Assembly (NCBI RefSeq): GCF_025567045.1
Contig: NZ_JAOQJK010000002.1
Coordinates: forward strand, 473,901-537,900
DNA from: Barnesiella propionica
Lineage (GTDB): Bacteria; Bacteroidota; Bacteroidia; Bacteroidales; Barnesiellaceae
DNA: 64,000 nt
Direction of reading: 5' to 3'
The notes under the pieces were generated by a model. That model did no database searches, was not told the origin of the DNA, and was given only the letters and a program-made list of their open reading frames with translations. Both the position numbers and the translations under genes were made by a program. Within the stretch, counting starts at the first letter, position 1. Each line of letters starts with the position of its first letter. Below, in pieces: positions 1 through 8,475 of this stretch.

Positions 1-224
1 CCAAAGATGCACGTAAAGCCGGCAAATCGGGAAAAGTTGTCATAAAATTCACGGTTGAAACGGATGGGAGAATTACCAACCCTGTTGTGGAACGTAGCAT
101 TTACCCCAGCTTAGATGCCGAAGCAATACGTTTCGTCAAACTTCTGCCAAAAATGAATCCTGCGATGCAAGGCAACACGCCTGTAAAATCAACATTCAGA
201 CTACCAATTAATTTCACACTATGA
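1..224 (+). CDS. TonB-family protein, C-terminal end (partial)
   Basis: Only the last 73 or so codons are in the window; the reading frame is open from position 3 to the TGA at 222-224. The residues fit the C-terminal TonB domain: a KVVIKFTVETDGRI strand, then a short helix (SLDAEAIRFVKLLP) and a closing strand ending in RLPINFTL. TonB C-terminal domains contact the TonB box of outer-membrane receptors to pass on energy from ExbBD. Its stop overlaps the next start by 4 bp (ATGA), so the two genes are probably translated together. The N-terminal part, including any membrane anchor or peptidase domain as in BlaR1-TonB fusions, lies outside the window. Confidence 0.8.
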   Translation, partial: KDARKAGKSGKVVIKFTVETDGRITNPVVERSIYPSLDAEAIRFVKLLPKMNPAMQGNTPVKSTFRLPINFTL

Positions 225-1708
225 AAACTACTCACCTACTAGCGACTATTATTATTGTATTATTGTCGGCCTGTTCAGGCGATAACAATAATAACCGCAC
301 AATATTTACCCCTATAACCTATTATTTTAACCCGGTAGGTAATGCTGTTTCCGTTGAAAATGGCTCTTCAATGATAGATTATTTACCTGATTTTATAAAC
401 TATCCAAATGATTTGGCAAAATATGGACTACGCGGACCGGTTTACTCTGTAGATATAAGCTCAATCCCGGCCAGCAAAGGCGATGGATGGTTTACGATGT
501 ACTATGACAAGAACGGTAATCTTGAAATCCAAAAATGGGGCATGAATGAAAATTTTCGATACGGAGAAAGCTACAATTTGGACTATACTGAAACCGGATA
601 TCTCCAGGATATGTACAGCACTCGCTCAAACCATCGGAACTCTGACCGGTACGCATATTCCGATGGAAAACTAATATACAGGATAAGAGGCGATTATTAC
701 CGAAAATATGATTGGGGAGTCAATAAAAGTGGAGAAACAGTGCCTCGCAAAGTCACTACTTATAAAAGAAATCCACAGTATATTCAAGGCCTTCCGGCTA
801 TCGACCTCACTTTTACAAATAGCGAACAAGATTATTCCGACTGGGAAATCGATTCTCTCACATATTGGATTCCATTTCTTTATGGCATGGTAACGGATAA
901 AGCCAAGAGCAAATGCCTATACACCGGTCCTTTGCTTTCAAGCATGGACACTGAATATACGTTAAGAAAAAATATGCATAAATATGACAAACTCTATGGC
1001 CATTCCGAATTTCATTATAATGAAAATAATGATTTGTCATCCTATGAGTTTGTTCTTCGTTCAGACCCTAACGATATATCAAAATATATATTAAAAAAAA
1101 GCCTCTATTTTTATTATCAATACGATGAATATGGTAATTGGACTGAGCGTAAAATTACAGGTACTGATGATGATACACCTTTTGAACTCAACACTTACCG
1201 CGAGATAATCTACTATTCCAAAGAAGATTTGGCTTCAATCAAGCGTGAAGAACAACAGATGATAAATAAGCCATTCAAGGGTTACTGGCAATATGAATTT
1301 CACAACGAAATGGATTATGACTATTATGAACTTTATATCAATTTCTACGACAAGGATATTGAGGCTTTTGGCCGAAGTAATACGTTAGGTTTTTTCAGAG
1401 TCTCAACTACTTCTCCTATCGTTATCGGCGAGATGACTACCGTTGATGAAATTACTGAAGCCAACATCAAGGGAAATGAGGCCGAAATAAAGTATATTTG
1501 TGGACGTACGGATGAAATACGCTCTGCAAAGCTGGTATTTAACCCCAAAGACAAAACTATAACATTTGTAGACGGAGAACTCATCGAAGAAAACACTAAG
1601 TTGGACTTCGATCCTAATGAATATCCATCCGACTTCGAATTCAACCGTCTTGAGCCGACAGAGCAAAAAATGTTCTACGTTCGTCGCATACCTATTCTTC
1701 AATACTAA
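221..1708 (+). CDS. Putative lipoprotein of unknown function
   Basis: 495 residues beginning with a lipoprotein signal: a charged start, a hydrophobic stretch and the lipobox LLSAC with Cys18, followed by an Asn-rich linker. The body is rich in Tyr, Asp and Asn and carries motifs such as YYDKNGNLEI and YDEYGNWTERKI. These resemble the short repeat units seen in many secreted Bacteroidales proteins, but no catalytic signature is visible. I do not recognise a family. The start overlaps the stop of the TonB-domain gene by 4 bp, suggesting co-expression and an envelope role. The three-fold Asn run after the lipobox is typical of exported lipoproteins of this group. Confidence 0.75.
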   Translation: MKTTHLLATIIIVLLSACSGDNNNNRTIFTPITYYFNPVGNAVSVENGSSMIDYLPDFINYPNDLAKYGLRGPVYSVDISSIPASKGDGWFTMYYDKNGNLEIQKWGMNENFRYGESYNLDYTETGYLQDMYSTRSNHRNSDRYAYSDGKLIYRIRGDYYRKYDWGVNKSGETVPRKVTTYKRNPQYIQGLPAIDLTFTNSEQDYSDWEIDSLTYWIPFLYGMVTDKAKSKCLYTGPLLSSMDTEYTLRKNMHKYDKLYGHSEFHYNENNDLSSYEFVLRSDPNDISKYILKKSLYFYYQYDEYGNWTERKITGTDDDTPFELNTYREIIYYSKEDLASIKREEQQMINKPFKGYWQYEFHNEMDYDYYELYINFYDKDIEAFGRSNTLGFFRVSTTSPIVIGEMTTVDEITEANIKGNEAEIKYICGRTDEIRSAKLVFNPKDKTITFVDGELIEENTKLDFDPNEYPSDFEFNRLEPTEQKMFYVRRIPILQY

Positions 1709-1739
1709 CAAATCAATAGAACTTTTTATATGCATTAAT

Positions 1740-1785
1740 AATCAAAGATGCGGTTTGGCTGTAATGGTAAACCGCATCTTTGATT
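1740..1785. terminator. Bidirectional hairpin terminator
   Basis: A perfect 17-bp inverted repeat (arms 1740-1756 and 1769-1785, 12-base loop) sits between the convergent lipoprotein gene and the HMA gene. There is no long T run on either side, so it is a hairpin in terminator position rather than a textbook intrinsic terminator. Confidence 0.6.
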
Positions 1786-1800
1786 CGAGATTCCACTTAC

Positions 1801-2118
1801 CTATTTCTTTTCTTTAATCGGCTGTGTTTCTATCTTTACAACTTTATATCCCAGTTTCTGTAAAGCTGCTTTTAATTGTTCTTCATCAGTCTTATCCGGA
1901 CGGTAAGTTATAATTACCGTCTGATTATCCAGACTCACTTCCAAATCTTTCACCCCCTTTTCATAAGCCATATTCTTCTCGATCTTTTGCTGGCAGGAAT
2001 GACAGCTCATCGTAACGGCAAAGCATACTTTCGTTTCATTTTTCGTATCTTTGGCATAGACACCCGAAACGATGACAAAATATAAAGCCAATACAGTCCA
2101 TAATTTTTTCATTTCCAT
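1801..2118 (-). CDS. Periplasmic heavy-metal-associated (HMA) domain protein
   Basis: 105 residues: a signal peptide (about residues 1-22, cleavage near VYA) followed by one HMA domain. The metal-binding loop is MSCHSC (Cys39, Cys42), with another Cys at 32. The rest follows the ferredoxin-like fold of copper chaperones (KDLEVSLDNQTVIITY, then KAALQKLGYKV). Family knowledge: such domains bind Cu(I) or similar soft metals. It is the last gene of a reverse-strand run, 25 bp after the TonB-dependent receptor, which suggests that it accepts metal taken up by, or senses metal near, that receptor. The metal itself cannot be read from the sequence. Confidence 0.85.
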   Translation of the reverse strand: MEMKKLWTVLALYFVIVSGVYAKDTKNETKVCFAVTMSCHSCQQKIEKNMAYEKGVKDLEVSLDNQTVIITYRPDKTDEEQLKAALQKLGYKVVKIETQPIKEKK

Positions 2119-2143
2119 CTTTATCTATTTTTAAATTAGCAAA

Positions 2144-4366
2144 TTAATATTTAGGTATATTCCAACGTATTCCAACATAAAATTTCGCACCATGCACCGG
2201 AGCATATATCATGGATGCATCAAAATGTGCCCCCCAGGGATTGGACGCATCTATAATCGGATTTTTCTGTTTATAATTAGTGAGATTTTCTCCTCCGGCA
2301 TAAACAGACCATGTTCTGAAATTTTTGGTTACTTGGGCATTCAGCAAAATATATGCTTTGTAATTTTTCTTCCAACGTAGAGACTCGTCTGCAACATTCA
2401 TATCAGGATCTGGCATTCTCCCGGGTCCATTAACCGCCGCGGTCAAATCAAACTGCCATTTTTTTAATCTTGTCTGATAAGAGGCAGTAGCCATTGCTTT
2501 ATAACGGCTGGTCAGCGGTTTCTCTCTTAAAACTCCGGAATACGTAGTTTTTACATCGGTAAACCTGAATGCACCGGTAAAAGTGAATCCCCTGAAAAAC
2601 GGATATGACATTTCTAACTGGGCACTCTGTGCATAAGACCGTCCCTCCAGATTATAGAAACGCACTTCATGAGCTTGTTCAAGATCTGCAACTACTTGTT
2701 TTATGAACCGGGTATAATACCAATCCAGATTTACAGACAAATTTTTTCCTCCAATTTCAAGATTAGAAGATAAGTTTGCCCCAAAATTCCAGGCTTCTTC
2801 CCAACGATTCAAATCTGGAGATATGACAAACTGGCGGTTACTTGCCAATAAATAACTGTTTTCCACCCATTCGTTCACTGGCCGGTAACCTTTTCCGGCA
2901 GAGGCTCTAAAGGTAAGAAACGGCGCAATATCATATTTAAGATGTAAACGTGGAGTAACAAAAAAACCATATATATTATGATAATCTCCCCGCAAACCTA
3001 ATAATACGACAAATTCATCATTTCTATTATAAGTATATTGCACATAAGCTCCCGGAGTACTCTCGGTCCTTCTCAGCCATGGAAATACACTTTCTTCGTT
3101 TATCTTTTCACCATATCGCTCCTTATAACCATCGTAATTGAAACTCAAACCGGAGCTAAAGTGATGTTGCCTGGTAAACTCCGTTTCATATAAAAGACTC
3201 GCATACATATTACCATGATTTACGTCATAGATACGATATCCGTATAAAGACCTTTGATCATGTATCGATCCGGAAAGAATAAGTGCAAAACTGGAGTTTT
3301 TCAGGGGATCCAATATATAACCGTTTTTCGTATAAATATTACCTCTCCATGTCTCTATATTCACTTTATACAATTCGGCAGACAAATCATCGTTGTGTCC
3401 GGACTCACCACTTATCCGATCTTCAAACATTCCATTTAAAACGGTCTGGGATATCCATTTATCAGATTTAAAATACCAACGATTCAACAAATTCACCTGC
3501 TCGGTTTTCGGCAAATCTAAAAAGCCGTCGTGATTTGAATCATGCCCCTGCTTATCATTCGAATAATGAACCATAAGCCCGACACCCAGATTTTCCCGGA
3601 TCATATAATTACCATCTCCGTTAAATTCAATACGCCCGTTATCTGCGGCAAAAAGATTGAGTGTAAGCGGATCAGAATTCTGAGGCTTCTTATATTCAAT
3701 ATTAATTTGTCCGGTCAATGCTTCATAACCGTTTTTTACCGAAGAAGTTCCCTTTGAAACCTGAATACTTTCCATCCAGGGTCCCGGAACATAATTTAAT
3801 CCGTACAAACCGGCGGCTCCCCTGAAGTGGGGAACTTGTTCCGTAAGCATCTGAACATATGTGCCCGAAAGTCCTAATAAACGTATTTGTCGCGCGCCGG
3901 TAACAGCATCGCTATAAGATACATCGACGGAAGGGTTTGTCGTAAAACTTTCGGCCAGATTACAGCAGGCAGCCCGGCCCAGCTCTTCCCGGTTTATTTT
4001 CTGAGTCTGTATAGTTTCCACGCGAGAATGTAACAAACCAACCGACCGATGAGTTACCACCACTTCTTCCAGAGCAGCTCCCCCGGACAGTATAATCTCT
4101 TCAAATTTACTATTTACTTTTATTTCGATCGTATCGGTATTATACCCGATGTAACTTACAATCAATTTAGTATCGGATGTGGCACGGGGTATGGAAAAAC
4201 GACCATCTTCACCAGAGACTCCCCCACTACTCTTTCCTATCCAGCGTAGATTGGCTCCGATTATAATTTCGCCGGAATTATCCTTCACTATTCCAGATAA
4301 TTCACCGGCATATAAAATACATGGACTTAGTATTATGAAAAATACAATTAAGAAATTTCTTAACAT
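2144..4366 (-). CDS. TonB-dependent outer-membrane receptor (putative metal receptor)
   Basis: 740 residues. A signal peptide (1-20) is followed by a carboxypeptidase-regulatory-like domain (about 22-105), then the plug domain (about 115-230, with VKNGYEALTGQINIEYK at its end) and a long beta-barrel ending in an aromatic-rich strand (KFYVGIRWNIPKY). This is a single-protein receptor: there is no SusD partner next to it, so it resembles siderophore, vitamin or metal receptors more than glycan SusC proteins. It lies between a Cys-rich exported protein upstream and an HMA protein downstream on the same strand, pointing to a metal, perhaps copper, as substrate. That is inference from context only. 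Confidence 0.88.
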   Translation of the reverse strand: MLRNFLIVFFIILSPCILYAGELSGIVKDNSGEIIIGANLRWIGKSSGGVSGEDGRFSIPRATSDTKLIVSYIGYNTDTIEIKVNSKFEEIILSGGAALEEVVVTHRSVGLLHSRVETIQTQKINREELGRAACCNLAESFTTNPSVDVSYSDAVTGARQIRLLGLSGTYVQMLTEQVPHFRGAAGLYGLNYVPGPWMESIQVSKGTSSVKNGYEALTGQINIEYKKPQNSDPLTLNLFAADNGRIEFNGDGNYMIRENLGVGLMVHYSNDKQGHDSNHDGFLDLPKTEQVNLLNRWYFKSDKWISQTVLNGMFEDRISGESGHNDDLSAELYKVNIETWRGNIYTKNGYILDPLKNSSFALILSGSIHDQRSLYGYRIYDVNHGNMYASLLYETEFTRQHHFSSGLSFNYDGYKERYGEKINEESVFPWLRRTESTPGAYVQYTYNRNDEFVVLLGLRGDYHNIYGFFVTPRLHLKYDIAPFLTFRASAGKGYRPVNEWVENSYLLASNRQFVISPDLNRWEEAWNFGANLSSNLEIGGKNLSVNLDWYYTRFIKQVVADLEQAHEVRFYNLEGRSYAQSAQLEMSYPFFRGFTFTGAFRFTDVKTTYSGVLREKPLTSRYKAMATASYQTRLKKWQFDLTAAVNGPGRMPDPDMNVADESLRWKKNYKAYILLNAQVTKNFRTWSVYAGGENLTNYKQKNPIIDASNPWGAHFDASMIYAPVHGAKFYVGIRWNIPKY

Positions 4367-4453
4367 AAATTTTAGTACTATTATTTTTTTGATTCAAACA
4401 TTAATTTATGAGCGGCAATAATTATCACCGACTTTCAAAAATTAAATTCGTTC

Positions 4454-4906
4454 TCAAATAATCAGTACCGAAATTTTAGAAAGTATGCCTCGTCCTCCTT
4501 TAACAACAGGAGAATTATCCGGAAAATCATAAATACAAGGGAGATATGGCAAAATATATTCGAGCAATATATTTACCGGTAAAGTAAATACCATATCGAA
4601 TGTAATATGCGGAACAGGCGAAGAATTCAGCAAAAACTGAAAAGACTCATAAGCAACAGAAACTAAACAGCAATCATCTTCCTGATACATATAGCAGAAG
4701 ACGGGATGATCCTCCTGTCCGCTGGCATCGCAGCATCCTTGCTGATGCTTTAGAGAAGTTTCCGACATCAGTACACTCCAAAATCCGTTCTCTTCGCATG
4801 TTTCACAACAATAGCTTACCTGACCGATACCTATTGTAGCTACCAATATCACACTCAGAACCAGCGACGTTATTATTTTGAAGAATAAAGATTTTGTTCC
4901 AATCAT
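4454..4906 (-). CDS. Cys-rich exported or membrane-anchored protein
   Basis: 150 residues with an N-terminal hydrophobic segment (about 7-29) and at least eight Cys in pairs afterwards: CCETC at 33-37, GCCD at 57-60, then CYMYQEDDCC at 71-80, plus one Cys near the C-terminus. Several His residues are interspersed. Such spacing suits metal binding or disulfides in the periplasm. It may belong with the small Cys-rich proteins often found upstream of metal TonB receptors in Bacteroidetes (for example the HYC_CC_PP group), but I cannot confirm membership. It is first in a three-gene reverse-strand cassette with the receptor and the HMA protein, 87 bp ahead of the receptor. Confidence 0.7.
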   Translation of the reverse strand: MIGTKSLFFKIITSLVLSVILVATIGIGQVSYCCETCEENGFWSVLMSETSLKHQQGCCDASGQEDHPVFCYMYQEDDCCLVSVAYESFQFLLNSSPVPHITFDMVFTLPVNILLEYILPYLPCIYDFPDNSPVVKGGRGILSKISVLII

Positions 4907-4912
4907 ACCGAT

Positions 4913-4921
4913 ACAAAAATA
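4913..4921 (-). promoter_or_regulatory. Bacteroidetes -7 box, TATTTTTGT
   Basis: On the reverse strand this matches TAnnTTTG and ends only 6 bases before the ATG of the Cys-rich protein, so the message would be nearly leaderless if this box is used. Confidence 0.45.
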
Positions 4922-4994
4922 CTACATTTTTTTTAATGCACATCGTTTTTACCGAAATTAGCATCATTCCTTTCGCAATACCAAAAGAATCGAG

Positions 4995-5003
4995 TATATT
5001 TGT
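4995..5003 (+). promoter_or_regulatory. Bacteroidetes -7 box, TATATTTGT
   Basis: Matches TAnnTTTG 24 bases before the ATG of the DUF3298 lipoprotein gene. The -33 region holds TTTC rather than a clean TTG. Confidence 0.55.
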
Positions 5004-5027
5004 ATTAAATAATCAACAATTAAAAAT

Positions 5028-5906
5028 ATGCGTAAGCCAAGTATCTATACATCGATTATTGCCTTTATAGCAGTGATGGCGGTTTCTTGCAATACTAAAA
5101 ATAAAAACGATCAGACGGAGCAAGACAGTATATCCACCGACACGGTACGGTATGGAGAATCCACAGTAGAGATCAATAAACATCTTTTGAATAAACCGGA
5201 ATATCCGGCTTGCGAATTTACCGCAACTATAAGCTATCCCGAAAAATACAAAAACGATTCTATCCTGAAAATAATACAGAAAAAATTCGTATCATCTTGT
5301 TTCGGAGACGAATATGTACAATATTCACCCACCGAAGCACTGAAACAGTTTTCAGATTCTTATATAAAAAAATACGACACGTTAGAAGATGATCTTAAAA
5401 AAGGAATCGAAGAAAACAAAGGAAAATACAATGCTGACGACTTTATCTGGCTGAACTATGTGTATTCCGTAAACGCTGCTCCCATTTTTAATAACAATCT
5501 ATTTACCTGTTATTTTGTACAACAATATGAATATACAGGCGGGGCACACGGAATGACTACAACCACATACGAAGTCATTAACTTGGAGAATGGCAACCCT
5601 CTGACACTGGAAGACATATTCAATTCACAAGATTTCGAAAAGGTGAATAAAGTAATCTTATCTCAACTGCTTAAAGACCTCAGGATAACATCTCCTGCCC
5701 AACTGGTAGATGCAGGCTTTTTTGACCCAGACGGTATTACGGCAACAGAGAACTTCTATATTGACAATACCGGCGTCGTGTGGTTATATAATCCCTATGA
5801 AATAGCCTGCTACGCAGTAGGTTCAGTAAAAATACCCGTTCCTTACAATACGCTAAAACCATATATTAAACCGGACAGCCCGGTCATGAATATGATTGAA
5901 AATTGA
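5028..5906 (+). CDS. DUF3298/RsiV-like domain lipoprotein
   Basis: 292 residues. A lipoprotein signal with lipobox AVSC (Cys21) is followed by a polar linker and then a DUF4163/DUF3298-type region: TCYFVQQYEYTGGAHGMT is the signature and LTLEDIF follows it closely. In the RsiV family the same fold forms the extracytoplasmic, lysozyme-binding part of an anti-sigma factor, but no cytoplasmic anti-sigma segment or sigma gene is present here, so this is an outer-envelope lipoprotein of unknown role. It precedes rsmG by 5 bp and may share its transcript. Confidence 0.82.
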   Translation: MRKPSIYTSIIAFIAVMAVSCNTKNKNDQTEQDSISTDTVRYGESTVEINKHLLNKPEYPACEFTATISYPEKYKNDSILKIIQKKFVSSCFGDEYVQYSPTEALKQFSDSYIKKYDTLEDDLKKGIEENKGKYNADDFIWLNYVYSVNAAPIFNNNLFTCYFVQQYEYTGGAHGMTTTTYEVINLENGNPLTLEDIFNSQDFEKVNKVILSQLLKDLRITSPAQLVDAGFFDPDGITATENFYIDNTGVVWLYNPYEIACYAVGSVKIPVPYNTLKPYIKPDSPVMNMIEN

Positions 5907-5911
5907 TTTTT

Positions 5912-6538
5912 ATGCAATATATCGAAAAATATTTTCCTAAACTTACTGCCAAACAGAAAGAACAATTCGCTGCTTTAGGCGACCTATACACCGATTGGAA
6001 TGCTAAGATAAATGTAATATCCCGTAAAGATATAGAGAACCTGTATCTTCATCATATACTACATTCTCTCGCTATTTCCAAAGTAATACAGTTTACCGAT
6101 CACTCCGATTTGTTGGATGTAGGGACCGGAGGAGGTTTCCCCGGTATTCCTTTAGCCATCATGTTTCCCGAATGTCATTTTCATTTGGTCGACAGAATTG
6201 GTAAAAAAATAACGGTAGCAACAGAAGTTGCCAACAGTACAGGACTAACGAATGTTACATTCCGCCATTGCGGAGTAGAAGAAGAAAAAGGTAAATTTGA
6301 CTTTATAATAAGCCGGGCCGTTATGCCGCTTCCCGATCTGTTGAAACTGGTACGAAAAAACATTAAATCGGAACAAAAGAATGCACTGCCCAACGGACTT
6401 ATTTGTTTAAAAGGAGGAAATCTTGAAGGAGAAATACAACCTGTAAGAAACAGTGCTATTGTTTTCGATTTGAAAAGCGATTTTTCAGAAGATTTCTTCG
6501 AAACTAAAAAGGCCATATATGTGCCTATCAGAATATAA
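5912..6538 (+). CDS. rsmG: 16S rRNA (guanine-527-N7)-methyltransferase
   Basis: 208 residues. The N-terminal helix region (QKEQFAALGDLYTDWNAKINVISRKD) is the RsmG signature, followed by the SAM-binding GTGGGFPGIPLAI loop and the FHLVDRIGKKI strand-helix that contacts the adenosine. RsmG methylates G527 of 16S rRNA in the 530 loop; its loss gives low-level streptomycin resistance in other bacteria. The longest frame opens with a TTG at 5903 inside the previous gene's stop; I chose the ATG at 5912 because homologues begin close to the YIEKYFP segment. It lies 5 bp after the DUF3298 gene and 21 bp before the hydrolase gene. Confidence 0.93.
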   Translation: MQYIEKYFPKLTAKQKEQFAALGDLYTDWNAKINVISRKDIENLYLHHILHSLAISKVIQFTDHSDLLDVGTGGGFPGIPLAIMFPECHFHLVDRIGKKITVATEVANSTGLTNVTFRHCGVEEEKGKFDFIISRAVMPLPDLLKLVRKNIKSEQKNALPNGLICLKGGNLEGEIQPVRNSAIVFDLKSDFSEDFFETKKAIYVPIRI

Positions 6539-6559
6539 TAACCCGATAATTGTTCCATT

Positions 6560-7201
6560 ATGAGAATTCAACGGTTGGAATTTAACATGTTTCCCGTTAA
6601 CAGTTATATTGTTTGGGACGATAAAACAGGTGAAAGTGCAATTATCGATGCAGGCTGTTATTATCCGAAAGAACAGGAAACTCTTCTGCAATTTATACAG
6701 GAAAATAAATTACAGGTGAAATATCTGTTAGCAACTCACTTACATTTAGACCATAATTTCGGAAACCCTTTTACAGCCCGTACTTTCCATGTTCCATTAG
6801 AAGCCGCCAGGGAAGATGAATTCCTTTTAGCAAACATGCCGGAACAGGCAAATATGTTCGGTATTTCACTACCCGAATCCCCGATTCCTATCGGAAAATA
6901 CATTAAGGAAGGAGATACATTTATGCTGGGAAATGAAAGTTTAAATGCATTACACGTACCAGGACACTCACCGGGCAGCATGGTCTTTTATGCACCAGAT
7001 TCCGGTTTTGTAATATCCGGGGATACCTTATTCATGTCAAGCATAGGACGTGCCGACTTACCCGGCGGTAATTATGAACAACTTGTAAAAGCAATTAACG
7101 ATAAAATAATGACATTACCATCCGATACGGTAGTCTATCCGGGACATGGTCCGGAAACAAACGTTTATCGCGAAAAAAATTACAATCCGTTTTTGCAGTA
7201 A
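6560..7201 (+). CDS. MBL-fold metallo-hydrolase (glyoxalase II-like)
   Basis: 213 residues with the metallo-beta-lactamase fold. The zinc motif reads THLHLDH, with further ligands in HVPGHSPGSM, SGDTLF and VYPGHGPET. This is the glyoxalase II/YcbL subgroup that hydrolyses thioesters, often S-lactoylglutathione-type or persulfide substrates. The sequence has no C-terminal substrate-binding helical domain as in GloB, so the YcbL-like single-domain type fits better. It is cytoplasmic (no signal peptide) and follows rsmG with a 21-bp gap, a probable operon. The substrate is unknown. Confidence 0.85.
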   Translation: MRIQRLEFNMFPVNSYIVWDDKTGESAIIDAGCYYPKEQETLLQFIQENKLQVKYLLATHLHLDHNFGNPFTARTFHVPLEAAREDEFLLANMPEQANMFGISLPESPIPIGKYIKEGDTFMLGNESLNALHVPGHSPGSMVFYAPDSGFVISGDTLFMSSIGRADLPGGNYEQLVKAINDKIMTLPSDTVVYPGHGPETNVYREKNYNPFLQ

Positions 7202-7370
7202 ATTATCAGTTCAGAAAATCGGAAAACAAAATCATTCAACAGCAGAAAAAAAGAGAATAAAATACCATAAAAGATATAGGATATTTTCTTTCCTTAATAG
7301 TTTTTTATGCCATAGAGCCTATTTAAGTCTATAAGATTTCACAAGGCTCCCGTAATAAAAAAGATATTTC

Positions 7371-8282
7371 ATGAAACAATTCTTCATTGCAATATTGATA
7401 ATCATATCGTCATCGGGACATGCCATTCAACCAGACAGGCAATATATAAGATATCCTCAAAATATGGGGCTTATTTATAAAGTATTAGACGTAAGAACAC
7501 CGGACAATTACAAAATAGAGACATGGTATTTTCCTGCACAAAAGATGCCGGATAAAAATTTTGGCAGCAACGAACTCCTGCCTTATAAAATTCAGGATAA
7601 GAAGAAACGTCCTACAATAATCATCAGTAACGGAGATTCCGGTAATATGTCTTATTACCAATTAATTTTAGCTATGCACTATACAGCAAGCGGATATAAT
7701 GTTGTAACTTTCGATTGGAGAGGATTTGGTACAAGCAGTGAATTTCCTATGGATCATAATTACTTTTGTTATACCGAAATGCTCACAGATTATAAGGCAG
7801 TAATCACAAGAGTAAGAGAAGAACCCGAAACTGATTCCAATAACATTTATCTTCTCGGCTGGTCAACAGGTGGTTATCTGTCAATGATTACAGCATATAA
7901 TAATCCATCAATAAAAGGATGTATTTTACGGGGTATCCCCTCTTCTTTTGAAGCTATTATTCCCATCATAAAAAATGAAACAGGAAAGAAAGATGAAAAT
8001 CTTTTAATACCAAAAGATTTTCCTGTCGGCAGTATGCCCCTTGCTATCGCTCCCCATTTTCACAAAGACATTATGCTCATAGTCGGTTCTGAGGATACCC
8101 GGACACCCGTGTCGATGTCTAAAGAAATATTTGATAAATTACCGGCTGACATCATTAAAGAGATATGGATCGCCCATGGAGCCAAACATGGAGGAAAATA
8201 TGCTCCGGAATTTATGTATCTAAACGATTTTATATCGAACACCACTCAGTTTTTACAAAAATCCCTATCAAATAATTTCTAA
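7371..8282 (+). CDS. Exported alpha/beta hydrolase
   Basis: 303 residues with a signal peptide (about 1-18, ending SGHA). The alpha/beta-hydrolase core shows an oxyanion region (IISNGDSGNMS), a strand-turn YNVVTFDWRGFGTSS, the nucleophile elbow GWSTGGY with the catalytic Ser, the acid strand IVGSEDTRTPV and a final His in HGAKHGG. The family covers esterases, lipases and peptidases, so no substrate can be given. It stands alone: 169 bp separate it from the hydrolase gene upstream and the next gene runs the other way. Confidence 0.82.
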   Translation: MKQFFIAILIIISSSGHAIQPDRQYIRYPQNMGLIYKVLDVRTPDNYKIETWYFPAQKMPDKNFGSNELLPYKIQDKKKRPTIIISNGDSGNMSYYQLILAMHYTASGYNVVTFDWRGFGTSSEFPMDHNYFCYTEMLTDYKAVITRVREEPETDSNNIYLLGWSTGGYLSMITAYNNPSIKGCILRGIPSSFEAIIPIIKNETGKKDENLLIPKDFPVGSMPLAIAPHFHKDIMLIVGSEDTRTPVSMSKEIFDKLPADIIKEIWIAHGAKHGGKYAPEFMYLNDFISNTTQFLQKSLSNNF

Positions 8283-8475
8283 TCAGAAAGGAAAATCCCC
8301 TTTCCGTTCGTCAGGGTATTTTTCATCTAAAGAGATACAAAATAAAAACTACATACTTCGAACATACAGTAAATTAAAGAAAAAATATATATCAATATAA
8401 CAAATTACCCAAAACATTGTCTTTTCCAATAAATAGAATCGCAATTACAACTGCCTCCAAGTTAAAAAAACGGCT

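Noticed and set aside
1345..1735. Reverse-strand frames inside the first lipoprotein gene
   Set aside because: They lie fully inside a supported gene and show no family motif or start signal.
5903..5911. TTG start of rsmG
   Set aside because: It overlaps the previous stop and adds only three residues before the usual ATG.
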